From Diphasiastrum complanatum (Eukaryota > Streptophyta > Lycopodiopsida > Lycopodiales > Lycopodiaceae), in contig MU832045.1 in assembly GCA_029204225.1 (NCBI GenBank), positions 26,196 through 90,195 on the forward strand: DNA of 64,000 bases, read 5' to 3'. This document shows positions 12,134 to 23,301 of this stretch, one piece after another (position 1 is the first letter of the stretch; each line of letters opens with the position of its first letter). The notes beneath the pieces are model-generated. The model ran no database searches and had not been told where the DNA came from. It was given only the letters and a program-made list of their open reading frames with translations. Position numbers and translations under genes: made by a program.

Positions 12134-15100
12134 CTCCCTCTTCAACTAGTTTTAGCATAGATTTAGAAAGTACACCAAGACTTGTTCTATGCTTGAAAAA
12201 TAAGTCCTTTCCCAATGCTTTGGTAAAGATATCAGCCACACATTCCTTTGATGGGACATGTTCAAGCTTGATCTCTTTTGCCAACACTTGTTCTCTCACA
12301 AAATGGTAAGCCACCTCGATATGTTTGCTCCTTGCATGGAAAACCGGATTGCTTGCTAGACTTTGGGCTGAAAGGTTGTCACAAAAGATGATTGGACTCT
12401 CTGAAAAATCCAGCAAATGAAGCTCCATAATCATCCTCTTGATCCACACCATCTCCTTTGTGCATGATGTCAAAGCTTTGTACTCGGCCTCACTAGAAGA
12501 AAGTGATATAGTTGCTTGTTTCTTCGACATCCATGAGATAGCTCCATCACCTATGAAAATAGCATGTGCATTTATGGATTTTCTATCCATAAGGTCTCCT
12601 GCAAAATCTGAATCTGAAAAACCAAATAAGTTAGGTGATGAGCCTCTATAAACAATGCCAAAATCTTTTGTTCCCGAGATGTATCTCAAGATCCTCTTTC
12701 CTAGTTTCCAATGTTCTATGCTAGGATCTTGCATGAATTGGCTTAATCTACCAACACAATAAGATAAATCAGGTCTTGTGATGGTTAGATATATAAGAGA
12801 ACCTATTAGCTTCCTATAGAGAGTAATGTCCTCGAAGGATCTTTCATTACCTCTTATAGTTAGCTTTACATGTGATTCCATAGGTGTATCAATAGGATTT
12901 GCATCTACCATATGAAATCTATTGAGAATAGAAATAGCATACTTCTCTTGTGAAATAAAAGTGATTTGAGAAGTTCTAATTACTTCTATTCCTAAGATAT
13001 AGCTCAAAAGACCAAGATCATGCACTTCAAATTCCTTTTTTAGTGCTTTCTTGATATCTTCTATATCTTCCTTGTTCCCTCCACTTAAAATAATGTCATC
13101 CACATAAATTAGAAGGATTGTAACATCATTAGCACTAATTCTAAAGTAAAGTGAATGATCATACTCACTCATAGTGAAGTTTTGAGAAAGTAGAAAAGAG
13201 TTAAGCCTAGCATACCAACTCCTTGGTGCTTGCTTAAGACCATACAAACTTTTTTGTAGAAAACACACATGATTAGGCTTGCTATGAGAAACATAGCTCT
13301 CGGGTTGCTCCATGTAGACTTCCTCTTCAAGATCACCATTCAAGAAAGCATTAGAAATGTCTAATTGCCAAAGATCCCATCCATAAAGAGTTGCAAGGGA
13401 AATGATTACTCTTATGCTCACCATCTTTGCCACGGGTGCAAAGGTTTCCTCATAGTCAATGCCATGCTCTTGAGCATAACCTTTAGCCACCAACCTTGCC
13501 TTCAACTTGTTGATAGATCCATCTTGATTTGTCTTTACCTTGAAGATCCATTTGCATCCAATTGCACTTTTGCCCTTTGGAAGCTCCACCAATCTCCATG
13601 TGTTGTTCTTCATAAGTGCTTCAAACTCAAGATCCATTGCTTGGATCCATTCCTCTTCTTGCCTTGCTTCATCTACACATGAAGGTACATCAAAAGAAGT
13701 TAGGAAAGCATAGTTGGATCCATCCACCACTTGCTTACCTTTGCCATCATAAGTGAGCCTTGAGGGTTTCACTTTATGCCTTGGAGTTCTCCTTGGAATT
13801 TGACTTGAAGAGGCTTCTTCAACATCCACATCCAATGTGTCATCAACTCCATTGTCATCAAACACATTAGTTGCAACAACACCATCATCACTTGAAACAA
13901 CTTTTGGAATGTTACCTTCATCAAAAATGACATCCCTACTTGTGAACACTTTCTTGATTGAAGGAACATAAATCCTATATGCTTTGCTTACTTCACTATA
14001 ACCAACAAAAATGCCCTTTCTTGAAGATGGATCCTCCTTAGTTCTATCATCAAGAGTAATGTTGAAGTAGCAAATGCATCCAAAAGTTCTTAGAAACTTG
14101 ACATTAGGCTTCATACCAAACAAAGCTTCAAAAGGGGTTTTTCCTTCCAATACAACACTTGGCCATCTATTGCATAGGAAATTTGCACACAACAAAGCAT
14201 CACTCCAAAAAGGTTTAGGAAGATTAGCATTCAATCTCATTGCCTTTGCACTCTCACACAAGGTTCTATTCTTCCTCTCGGCCACTCCATTTTGTTGTGG
14301 TGTTCTTGGACATGTGTACTCCCTCTTGATCCCATGCTCATCGCAAAAGGCTTTGAATTTGTTAGAAATGTATTCACCACCATTGTCGCTCCTCAAGCAT
14401 TTGATTTTGGTTGTAAATTGAGTCTCAATAGCAACTTTGAACTTGACAAACACATCAAACACCTCATCCTTGCTCTTTAGTAGATAAACCCAACAAAATC
14501 TACTAAAATCATCAATGAAAGTTACATACATCTTAGCACCTCCATTGCTAATTGTAGTAACACCATGAATATCCGAATGCAAGAGAGAAAAAGACATCTT
14601 AGATCTAGATATAGATCTAGTATATGGCAATCTATGTGATTTAGACAAAGCACATTCTTCACAAACATGATTCAAGCAAGTAAGAGACTTGGGAAGTCCC
14701 CTTACTACCTCCTTTTTGGCTATTACCTCCAAGGCCTTGTAGTTGAGATGTCCCATCCTTTTATGCCATACCTCTTGAATTGACATTTGTTCATTTGCCA
14801 TGCATCCAACTTGGTTAGCAACAACACATGCATCAAGCTTGAACAATTTCCCTTGCCTTTTCCCTTTTGCAATGATACTACACCCCTTTTTGATCAAGCA
14901 AGCATCACCATCAAACTCAACTTTGAATCCTTTGTCAAGCATTTGGCTTACACTAAGTAAGTTCTTGGTAATGGATGGAATGAGCAAAACATCTTTCAAT
15001 TCTATATTCCTATTTGTAGAAAGTGAAATAGGAATTGTGCCAATCCCCTTGATTGCACACTCACCATCATTTGCGGTATAGATTACCTTCCTATCACCAT

Positions 15101-16079
15101 CAAATGCCATTAAAGATGAAAAATACTCTTTATGATATGTCATATGAGAAGTGGCTCCACTATCAATCCACCAAGGATCAATGTCTCCATGATTAGCCAA
15201 CAAGCAAGATGACATAACAAAAGCATCATTTGAAAGAAGCTCATCCCCACCCTCATCAATAGTTAGATTGGTTTGCTTTTCCCCTTGATCCCTCTTTTTC
15301 TTAAAACAATCACTAGCAAAATGCCCTTTGACTCCACAATAGAAACATTTTAGCTTAGATCTATCCTTCTTTTTGCCAAAAGTAGAGTGCTCACCTTGGT
15401 CTTGCCCTTTAGACCAATTGCTTTTACCTTTGCCCTTGAACTTGCCTTTAGAGAACATTGCCTCCTCTTCTCCTCCTTGAGATGTAGAAGATGCTCCCAC
15501 TCTTGCTTGCAACCTGAATTCTTCAGCCAACAAGACCTCTTGCAAGTCTCCAACACTTGGTAAACATTTTTGGATAGCATAACTTTGAACAAGATTAGCA
15601 TGATCATCCAACAAGCCATTGAGAATCACTTGAACAAGCTCCTCATTATTTATGCCATCATTAATGCATGCTAACTCATCATTCAATGCTTTAACTCTCA
15701 AAACAAAAGCATGTCCATTCTCACTCTTCTTTTGCATACAAGAAAAGATTTGCCTTCTTAAAGTCAACACTCTAGAAGTAGACTTGGATTCATAAACCTT
15801 CTTCAAGGCTTCCCAAGCTTCACTAGATGATGTGCACTTACCAACCTCTTTGATAAGCTCATTTGTCACATTCATCTTGATCATGTGAAGGGCTTTCTTT
15901 GCCCTCTTGTCATACCTCAATTGTTCTTGAGGTGCCAAAGGTCTCTCCTCCACACCTACAACAATATCCATCAACTCATTCATCTCAAGCAAAGACTCCA
16001 TCCTTACTTTCCAAGTAGAATAGTTGAGGGAGGTAAGCCTATCATTGCTTTCCAACATGTAGCCTCCATTTGTAGCCAT
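12129..16079 (-). CDS. Copia Gag-Pol polyprotein (copy A)
   Basis: A 1316-residue continuous frame, about the usual length for a plant Copia Gag-Pol. Order: UBN2-type Gag (about 20-200); CCHC zinc knuckle CFYCGVKGHFASDC (about 244-257), which binds genomic RNA; aspartic protease site DSGATSHM (about 306); pre-integrase HKRMGHLNYKAL; integrase core with HSDIHG (about 500), RSDNGGEY (about 563) and a downstream Glu in GVAERKN; reverse transcriptase with YVDDIILSG (about 992); RNase H with DSDFAGD, SSSEAEYKAL (about 1193) and CDNLSA. All catalytic motifs look intact. It is expressed as one frame with no Gag-Pol shift. The stop codon TGA lies inside the LTR. By eye it differs from copy B at six residues. 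Confidence 0.97.
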   Translation of the reverse strand: MATNGGYMLESNDRLTSLNYSTWKVRMESLLEMNELMDIVVGVEERPLAPQEQLRYDKRAKKALHMIKMNVTNELIKEVGKCTSSSEAWEALKKVYESKSTSRVLTLRRQIFSCMQKKSENGHAFVLRVKALNDELACINDGINNEELVQVILNGLLDDHANLVQSYAIQKCLPSVGDLQEVLLAEEFRLQARVGASSTSQGGEEEAMFSKGKFKGKGKSNWSKGQDQGEHSTFGKKKDRSKLKCFYCGVKGHFASDCFKKKRDQGEKQTNLTIDEGGDELLSNDAFVMSSCLLANHGDIDPWWIDSGATSHMTYHKEYFSSLMAFDGDRKVIYTANDGECAIKGIGTIPISLSTNRNIELKDVLLIPSITKNLLSVSQMLDKGFKVEFDGDACLIKKGCSIIAKGKRQGKLFKLDACVVANQVGCMANEQMSIQEVWHKRMGHLNYKALEVIAKKEVVRGLPKSLTCLNHVCEECALSKSHRLPYTRSISRSKMSFSLLHSDIHGVTTISNGGAKMYVTFIDDFSRFCWVYLLKSKDEVFDVFVKFKVAIETQFTTKIKCLRSDNGGEYISNKFKAFCDEHGIKREYTCPRTPQQNGVAERKNRTLCESAKAMRLNANLPKPFWSDALLCANFLCNRWPSVVLEGKTPFEALFGMKPNVKFLRTFGCICYFNITLDDRTKEDPSSRKGIFVGYSEVSKAYRIYVPSIKKVFTSRDVIFDEGNIPKVVSSDDGVVATNVFDDNGVDDTLDVDVEEASSSQIPRRTPRHKVKPSRLTYDGKGKQVVDGSNYAFLTSFDVPSCVDEARQEEEWIQAMDLEFEALMKNNTWRLVELPKGKSAIGCKWIFKVKTNQDGSINKLKARLVAKGYAQEHGIDYEETFAPVAKMVSIRVIISLATLYGWDLWQLDISNAFLNGDLEEEVYMEQPESYVSHSKPNHVCFLQKSLYGLKQAPRSWYARLNSFLLSQNFTMSEYDHSLYFRISANDVTILLIYVDDIILSGGNKEDIEDIKKALKKEFEVHDLGLLSYILGIEVIRTSQITFISQEKYAISILNRFHMVDANPIDTPMESHVKLTIRGNERSFEDITLYRKLIGSLIYLTITRPDLSYCVGRLSQFMQDPSIEHWKLGKRILRYISGTKDFGIVYRGSSPNLFGFSDSDFAGDLMDRKSINAHAIFIGDGAISWMSKKQATISLSSSEAEYKALTSCTKEMVWIKRMIMELHLLDFSESPIIFCDNLSAQSLASNPVFHARSKHIEVAYHFVREQVLAKEIKLEHVPSKECVADIFTKALGKDLFFKHRTSLGVLSKSMLKLVEEGV

Positions 16080-16676
16080 GTTGCAATGATTGATCTCTGA
16101 TCTTTGACCTGTTCCAATGCACTAAGCACTCTCTTGAATCAACAAATGAAACACAAGAAGAAATCACAAAGATTTGGAACCTAAAACCTTACTTTTTCTC
16201 TCTTTTCCTCACTTTTTCCTTAATTTTAGCCACTAGTTTTATGATTTCTTGATCAAACCAAGACCAAACCTCAATATACTTGCTTTTCCCTCACTCCTAA
16301 GATTGAAATACACTCTTGAATCATTCAGCAAACTGAAAATCAGAGGGTTACATCAATTTTGAAGTTTTTGACATGAAGAAGCAAGAAATTGAATCAAAAA
16401 ACTATATGCTAGAATGGAAAACTAATAGGATCTTGTTGGATCTTGCATCTCCCTCTTTCCAAAACAATTTTTGTCTCCTTATTCTGATAAGTACAGAGGG
16501 AATTCGCCCTACTTCAATTGAAATGCATACAAATGATGTTTTGATCACAAAGATCCAATTTCTACACATAAATCAACAAGATTTTTAGCTAGAAACTTGA
16601 TTGGAATGCTACAAAAGCAAACTCGCCCACAAATCTCTTCTAAATCTGGCAAAACCTGCACATTTGGCCGCCTAAT

Positions 16677-16688
16677 GCTCTGATACCA
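16677..16688 (-). other. Primer-binding site, copy A
   Basis: GCTCTGATACCA on the plus strand (TGGTATCAGAGC in element sense) directly abuts the right LTR. It is complementary to the 3' end of initiator tRNA-Met. Confidence 0.93.
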
Positions 16689-17341
16689 TGTGAAAAACTC
16701 AGATCCAAAAGATGCTAAAGTTTCATAAAGATCTTGGCCATGGAAGTTATGCACATCTAGATTGAAAAAATGATAGAAATTGTGATGTTAAGCATACTAA
16801 ACATCAACTAAACATCAAAATCTGATCATAAGCTTCCACAAACAGAAACTTGCTGTCCCTGTCCGTACTTCAGAGCCTACAACCTGCATTTCACACGTGT
16901 GAAGCCATAGCAACAAAGAAATCACAATTCTAGTGGCTAGAATGCAAGATATGAACAAAAAAGTGAGAGAGAAGAAGATGGACCTTCAAAGAGCATAACA
17001 TTCATTCAATAGAATGAAAATGAGATGTGTACTTACTCGTGGAGATGGCTATTTATAGCAGCCATAGTGCCTCTTGGCCACTTGTCTTATGATAGGCTAA
17101 AATTGGGGTCCAATAGGATTCACCCATATACTTAGAAATTTGGTCAAATAGGAATGCACCAAATTATGAGCCAATAGAAGAGCTCCACACTCGACCTCCT
17201 CTAATTAATGTGACCTCAAAAGTAGTGTACACATACTTTGGGCCTCTACATACATGTATGAACCTATCTCTAACTTTTATTTGGCCATAGGCCTACAAAA
17301 TCTCAAGTTAGGAAAATACTACTAGTTGACAATTTTTCACA
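16689..17341 (-). repeat. Copy A 5' LTR with promoter
   Basis: 653 bp. In element sense a TATAAATA box lies at 17050-17057, followed about 150 bp downstream by the palindrome TTCACACGTGTGAA (16890-16903). The 16080-16676 leader between the PBS and the start codon is 597 bases long. Confidence 0.97.
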
Positions 17342-17346
17342 CTATA

Positions 17347-18371
17347 TTGATGTTTTTTGTCTTAATGTTCAGTTTTTTAGGGAACCATATTATCTCCGAC
17401 TTGAACCAGAAATAATCAACAAAGGGGAGAAAGACGTATTTAGAGCTCAACTGCATACAACACATAACATTTAGTATAAGTTTGTGATTGATTTCACTTT
17501 GCATTCGCATTGATGCTATATTTTGAGCAAAGGTGAATGTAAACGTGTTATTTCCAATTACTAGTTTGTGAGAGGCGATTGCCAACAATATGTTTCAATA
17601 AAAGAGAGTAAAATAATAGATTAGTTGTAATATAAGTACTTATTACATGTTCATTTGAATACATTGGTGATTGTTGTCAGAATACATCAAATTTATATTT
17701 CAATAACCTTTTTGGTTATTTGCTTATTTACACAATGGATATTCATAAGGATATTTTTTGCATGAGATAGTCAATTGTTTATCATTTTAGCAAGATCTCA
17801 CTAATATTTGCATGCAGGTACAGAGGTTGCCTGGTGGGCATGCCACATTTTGGTTTTGCTTGGGGTTCGATTCCCCATTAGCCTTGCATGGTCCTTGCAC
17901 ATCCTTTAAATGCATTTCTAGCAAGTGAAGCCACGTATTGGTGCATGTTGTTTTGAAGCCTAAACTGATAATATCAGTGGTTGTTTGCCCCATGAATCAG
18001 TTTGATGATGTTGGAACTGCCTGTGATTGCTATTGAAAAACCATTTGGAACTTTGTAATACTCCTCGTCTATAATCTAATGACAAGCATTGGTAATTTAT
18101 TTATTTTCGTGTCATTTTACCTTTTGTAGTGCACATTGTATAATAGCACATTCACTGCAGTAAGCGTCGTTATTCAAATTTAAGCTATCATCCAATACCA
18201 TTGATTCCAACTAGCTCTTTGATTGTCTTTGGTAAACTTTTACCAATCTGATGAAGCTCGATGTTCCTACAAATGTTACAAAAGATGAGATCATACTATA
18301 TGGCACATATACCCTATAAAAAGGCAGTTAAAAAAAACACAATGGATAGTGAGAAGCAAGCCCCATAATAT
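17347..18371. other. Remnant of the pre-insertion locus
   Basis: Unique DNA between the target duplications of copy A and element C. It contains no credible gene, only short random frames. It was continuous with 23954-24553 before C inserted. Confidence 0.5.
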
Positions 18372-18376
18372 GGTAA

Positions 18377-19023
18377 TGTGAAAAATACAGATCCTAAGTG
18401 GATCTAAACTCCAAGATCATTGGCTTGAATGCTTGCACTCCAAACTACATAAGCTAGGAATTGGCAACACATTCTATGCTACCTAGAATGCAAAGAACTT
18501 GATCAAAAAACATTTATCACAAATGGAAACTTCCATAAACATCAAGTGCGGCCCAAAATAGCATTATACAGTCCATAATACATCAGCCTACCACTTTTGG
18601 AAAGCACCTAAGATCATACACACAAAGCTTGAACTCAATCACTACACAATGCCAACAATGGAAGGAGAACCCAATAGAAAAATCTCTCATTAAGCAAATG
18701 AATACAATGGATCTGCTCCAACCTGTTTCTCCACGGCCTACTTGCTATATATAGCTGAGAGAGATGACTCTCTCTCCTCTCTCTAGACCCTCCTTACCTA
18801 AAATATGCCCTATATAGGTAAAATTGGCATATATGTCCAAAATACATGAAAATGGACTCATTTCGAAGGTCTTGAAGTTTGACACTTCTTCATACTGAAA
18901 AAATACACTTACTAAAAATATCTAGACCTGTTTCACACGTGTGAAAAGTCAGATCCTAAACTATGTGCCATTTTTAGCAATTTTGGCCTAAAACTAGACA
19001 AGGAAATGTTGACAATTTTCACA
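18377..19023 (-). repeat. Element C 3' LTR
   Basis: 647 bp, near-identical to 23302-23948. The palindrome TTCACACGTGTGAA is at 18932-18945. Confidence 0.96.
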
Positions 19024-19036
19024 CTCCCTCTTCAAC

Positions 19037-22000
19037 TTAACTTGCTAGTTTTACAACACTACTTTGTTCCAACTTAAGAATGATCTCCATCATCAGAATA
19101 GATCTCTTCTCAAGGATCCTAATATGTACAAAATAGGACACAACATAATTGATATAGATAATAGTGTCCATATAGGATGCTTCACTATTTCTTACATCAA
19201 TTTTACATAGAATCATAAAAATGGTACATGTAAAAGAACATAGAATCTCAATTAATGAATTCCTCCATGTATCCATCTCTGGTTTCTCTGTAAAATAGCA
19301 GCAAACAAGTTGTAAATGAAAGTGATCAACAAGTGTTTGCATGCCTCCTCCACATTTCACTATACATATAGTGAATGCAACATGTATCTCCATGAATGAA
19401 CTTCCATCACCACCTTGCCTTTGTAGATCTTCAATCCATGAAAGCCTTTGAGTGAATGAATGCCAAAAAGATGTGTTCCCTACTCCATTTGAATGACCAA
19501 AACCTGAACTTGAAATACTTGAAGTACCTCCACAAGATTTGCACACAACGCTTGATCCTACAATGTCAACAAGTTGCCAATTTGCCAACACTAGAATACT
19601 AGATCTTGAACTTTGTTCAAAAGAAAACATATTGACCACTTCAATACCTTTCAAGATCTGAATGAATTCATGTACTTGATCATACAAACCAGCAATGATA
19701 ACTATTCCATCTCCAAGATCCAAAGGATGCAAAACTATGGAACTAGTTTTATTGAAATTTGACAATTTCAACACATTGACATAACAATGTTCATACATGA
19801 GATTAGGCAAGTGAGGTAGAGTAAGAAGACACTTCCTTGCAGCTCCAAAGACCTTACTTGAACCTTCAAGAACCTGTAAAAACAGATCCAAAATGCCTTG
19901 ACCATTTGTCTCTTCTTTGATGCTTTTCACTAGCTTCGAATTGCCACTTGTCTCTTGGTGTTGATGAAGCAATCCAAGATCAACCTCTTGATCTTCCAAT
20001 AAGACATCAAAGATCTTGCATATGTGAACATCTTCAGATCTGAAACTCTGAAGATACTCCCTCTCAAACACATGATTAAGATCCCACAAGATCTCATCAA
20101 TGCTCAAATTTGACCCTTCACTATAGTTAGTGAAAACAATGCCACCATCATAAACCAAAAGATAGATTCCAACATTTCCATTTAACATGAAGTAGAGTAG
20201 GTGAAGATGAGTATCAAACCTAATCAAAACAGCCCTCTTGAGTTCATAACAAACCTCAATAAGCTCACCAATGATATCTCCCTTGCCTTGAAGAAGTTGC
20301 CACTTGAGTTGCTCCATGTAGTCTTCTTCAACCAACCTTTTGCCATCTTGACCATGAATGAACAATCCACCACAATCATAGAATGCTTTGAGTTGATGAA
20401 GAGATGTTAGATCCATGCTTTGGATCTTCCCAAGAACCACTCTTCCATTGCCCTTTCCTTCACAAGACTCCCTCTTAATGCTAGCACCACAAAAGTTAGA
20501 AACCTCCCTCTTGATAGTTGCACCATAAGAAGTAGAAGACTCTTGAATATTAGAAGCCAAGAAAAGAATCCTTAGTACCTTCAACATAAGAGTGATTGAA
20601 GTACTCTCTCTTTTCAAACATGAACTTCTACTCAATGATTTAGGTAATGAGTCATATGATAATGATTCTTCCTCACTATCGTTCATAAAAACATCATTCA
20701 AAGTACATCCTACTTTGAACACTTCACATACTTCTCTTCCTTTTGACTTGTGATCTCCCTCACCAAGTCTCATGATAGAAACCTTTGATCTACTCTTTTT
20801 ATGAAGAAATGTGACACCACTTGTTGCACAAATGACTTTATCACAAAAAGATGTAAAAGAACCATTTCCTTCAAGCATGCTCAAAGCACCATCATCTTTT
20901 CCCACATGATTACATACATCAATATGAAAAGAATTAGAAGAACAACCATCTTCTTGCAAAGAATGACACTTAGCATCTCCATCTTTTTCCATATGAACAA
21001 ACAAGTCATTAGCAACAATCACTTCCAAAGAAGAATCTTCATCAACTCCATTGATGAAGTTAGCTCCTTCCTTACCTTTTCCATTTTTGCACTTGCCATC
21101 TAGCACCATTGAAGAACCACCAAGCCTTGGAAGTCCATGAGTAGAAGAGTACAAACATGATGCTAATTTAGCTCCACATGACTCCATATGACTAGTAGGT
21201 AACACTAGTGCATCTTCAAGATCCAATGGATCCAAAAAATTGACCATAGATTCACCAAAGCTTGCCAAGTTAGCACAACAATTATCATCTCCAAGAAGTA
21301 CATTAGATCTCAACCTAGATCTAGCATTTTGTTTCTTATGGCATTCATTTGCAAAATGTCCTTTTATCCCACAATAAAAGCACTTGAACTTTGACTTATT
21401 GTTCTTAGTAGAAGAGGAAGAGGAAGAGTGATCATCATGATCAAAGTTACCACCTTTGGACCATTTCCCTTTGCCTTTACCTTTGCCCTTGAATTTGCCT
21501 TTTGTGAAGAAAGCCTCTTCACCTCCACCTTGCAAGGATGCACCATCAAGCTTTGATTGCAACCTATGTTCTTCAGCCAATAAGATTTCTTGCAAGTCAA
21601 CCACACTTGGCAAGACTCTTTGAATGGCAAAACTTTGCACAAGGTTAGCATGTTCATTTAGCAAACCATTCAACTTAACTTGGACTATTTCACCATCTTT
21701 TATGTTCTCATCAATGCATGCTAAATCATCACTTAGGGACTTAACTCTCAAGATAAATGCATGAGCACTTTCACCCTCTCTTTGCCTACTAGAAAATATT
21801 TGTCTCCTTAGGGTCAATACCCTAGATGTGGACTTTGATTCAAAGAGCTTCTTTAAGGCATTCCATGCCTCACTTGCACTTTGACACTTTCCAACTTCCT
21901 TGAGAAGTTCATTTGTAACATTCATTTTAATGATATGAAGAGCCCTTTTGGCCTTCTTATCAAACCTTTGTTGCTCTTGAAGTGTGAGAGGTCTCTCTTC

Positions 22001-22129
22001 AATTTCTGCAACTATGTCCATGAGTTCATTCAACTCAAGTAAGGACTCCATCCTCACTTTCCAAGTAGAGTAGTTTGATGAACTCAACCTTTCACTAGAC
22101 TCTAGCATGATCCCACCATTGGAAGCCAT
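19037..22129 (-). CDS. Gag fused to a long domain of unknown function (element C)
   Basis: A 1030-residue continuous frame. Residues 1 to about 265 are a Copia Gag clearly related to that of copies A/B: it starts MASNGG against MATNGG, shares the NYSTWKVRMESLLE block, and has zinc knuckle CFYCGIKGHFANEC at 250-263 after a Lys/Gly-rich basic tract. In A/B the protease follows. Here about 760 further residues carry no DSGA protease site, no HHCC or DDE integrase motif and no YVDD. Visible features are a Ser- and acid-rich first half with two similar phrases, YGATIKREV and CGASIKRES, and a more hydrophobic second half with leucine-rich stretches. About 36 stops would be expected by chance in 760 codons, so the frame has probably been under coding selection. 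Function unknown. Confidence 0.85.
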   Translation of the reverse strand: MASNGGIMLESSERLSSSNYSTWKVRMESLLELNELMDIVAEIEERPLTLQEQQRFDKKAKRALHIIKMNVTNELLKEVGKCQSASEAWNALKKLFESKSTSRVLTLRRQIFSSRQREGESAHAFILRVKSLSDDLACIDENIKDGEIVQVKLNGLLNEHANLVQSFAIQRVLPSVVDLQEILLAEEHRLQSKLDGASLQGGGEEAFFTKGKFKGKGKGKGKWSKGGNFDHDDHSSSSSSTKNNKSKFKCFYCGIKGHFANECHKKQNARSRLRSNVLLGDDNCCANLASFGESMVNFLDPLDLEDALVLPTSHMESCGAKLASCLYSSTHGLPRLGGSSMVLDGKCKNGKGKEGANFINGVDEDSSLEVIVANDLFVHMEKDGDAKCHSLQEDGCSSNSFHIDVCNHVGKDDGALSMLEGNGSFTSFCDKVICATSGVTFLHKKSRSKVSIMRLGEGDHKSKGREVCEVFKVGCTLNDVFMNDSEEESLSYDSLPKSLSRSSCLKRESTSITLMLKVLRILFLASNIQESSTSYGATIKREVSNFCGASIKRESCEGKGNGRVVLGKIQSMDLTSLHQLKAFYDCGGLFIHGQDGKRLVEEDYMEQLKWQLLQGKGDIIGELIEVCYELKRAVLIRFDTHLHLLYFMLNGNVGIYLLVYDGGIVFTNYSEGSNLSIDEILWDLNHVFEREYLQSFRSEDVHICKIFDVLLEDQEVDLGLLHQHQETSGNSKLVKSIKEETNGQGILDLFLQVLEGSSKVFGAARKCLLTLPHLPNLMYEHCYVNVLKLSNFNKTSSIVLHPLDLGDGIVIIAGLYDQVHEFIQILKGIEVVNMFSFEQSSRSSILVLANWQLVDIVGSSVVCKSCGGTSSISSSGFGHSNGVGNTSFWHSFTQRLSWIEDLQRQGGDGSSFMEIHVAFTICIVKCGGGMQTLVDHFHLQLVCCYFTEKPEMDTWRNSLIEILCSFTCTIFMILCKIDVRNSEASYMDTIIYINYVVSYFVHIRILEKRSILMMEIILKLEQSSVVKLAS

Positions 22130-23289
22130 GATTCTAATGTTTCTTCAACTTTTAGGTTTTGTCCTAAAGCACTTAGCACTCACTTTTCTCTCAACAAATG
22201 ATAGATAAAGAGATCTATGAAGATTTAGGACCCTAAAACACTTCTATCTTGAACCTAGATGGTTTCCAAGCATAGAAAGGAAGATTGAAACACATGCAAC
22301 ACTTTGCACACACTAAGAATGGATTACAAAATCAAACCAACCTGAACACACTCTTGCTTAAGCTCTCAAACTTTCCAGCAAGTGACCAAATCAAGTTATG
22401 GTGTGAAGAGTTACTTGCATTCTTAGAAAATACCCAAAACTAGGATGCCAAGATTACCTAGTAATGAACAAACTTGATCAACATATGATCAACACACTAA
22501 GATATTGATTCAACCTGTAAAACCACATGTAAACCACACTTCTAAAAGTTTATAAACTCCAGCAAGTGATAAATACAAGATTTAGAGGTGAATGAATGAG
22601 CACACTTAGTGAATCACAAGACTAGCTTCACTATCTTGTCAAATCTTGGTGTTTAGATGTAGATCTAAGATCACTTCACATGAGAATGTTCCTCAACCTG
22701 TTAAGAACCTGAAAACACACTTGCATAATGGTTAACACCTTCCAGCAAATGCTCCAATCAAATTACATAAGGAGAGTTACTTACATGCTCAACAAAGTAC
22801 ACCAAAAATTATGCCAAAATTGATGACAATCTTTACAATATGCTCTTCACAATGGAGCTTACAATATGTTCACCCAAAAAAGGGGATCTTTCATCCAAAT
22901 GGGAGCTTTGCTCAGCCTTTAGGAGAATTACAACTCACTCAAAAGAGCATTTGTCATCCACTTAAGGAGAAGTTTCATCCACTTAAGGAGAGTGTTCATC
23001 CAAGAATGGAGATTGTCAACAATAGGATTGAAAAGAACATTGTTAGTATTGAATATGCACAAGCCTCACAATCACAAATGATTAGGTGTTATGATCTAAT
23101 CCAAAATAGTTTCTTTTCAGCCTCTGATCTTCAATAGACCTGAAATATGCTTTTGATCCACAAGTTCAACTCACAAAACAAAGGTTAGTAAGATTTGATC
23201 AACAAAGCAATGCAAAATCATGCTAGAACTTGATCAAACATCCAAATATCACCAAAAATGGAATACTTACTGTAAATAGAAGCCAACCA
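22130..23289 (-). other. Long 5' leader of element C
   Basis: 1160 bases between PBS and start codon, about twice the leader of copies A/B. It contains loosely repeated blocks, each with a CCAGCAAGTG-like phrase (about 22375, 22560 and 22742), and a small array of CATCCACTTAAGGAG near 22955-22995. It may hold packaging or dimerisation signals; that is inference. Confidence 0.6.
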
Positions 23290-23301
23290 GCTCTGATACC
23301 A
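23290..23301 (-). other. Primer-binding site, element C
   Basis: GCTCTGATACCA abuts the right LTR. It is the initiator tRNA-Met site and identical to that of copies A and B. Confidence 0.93.

Larger units (their letters stand above)
11481..17341 (-). mobile_element. Copy A: complete Ty1/Copia LTR retrotransposon
   Basis: A complete 5861-bp element in minus orientation. LTRs of 653 bp lie at 11481-12133 and 16689-17341, with TGTG...CACA ends. The 5-bp target duplication CTATA stands at 11476-11480 and 17342-17346. A PBS matching initiator tRNA-Met abuts the right LTR, a polypurine tract abuts the left LTR, and one uninterrupted Gag-Pol frame spans the interior. Only three differences were seen between the LTRs, so the insertion is recent. 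Copy B at 24559-30419 has exactly the same length in opposite orientation. Confidence 0.97.

Noticed and set aside
12118-15619. Short frames opposite or overlapping the copy A Gag-Pol
   Set aside because: They are shadows of the long frame. Their counterparts recur in copy B only because the elements are near-identical.
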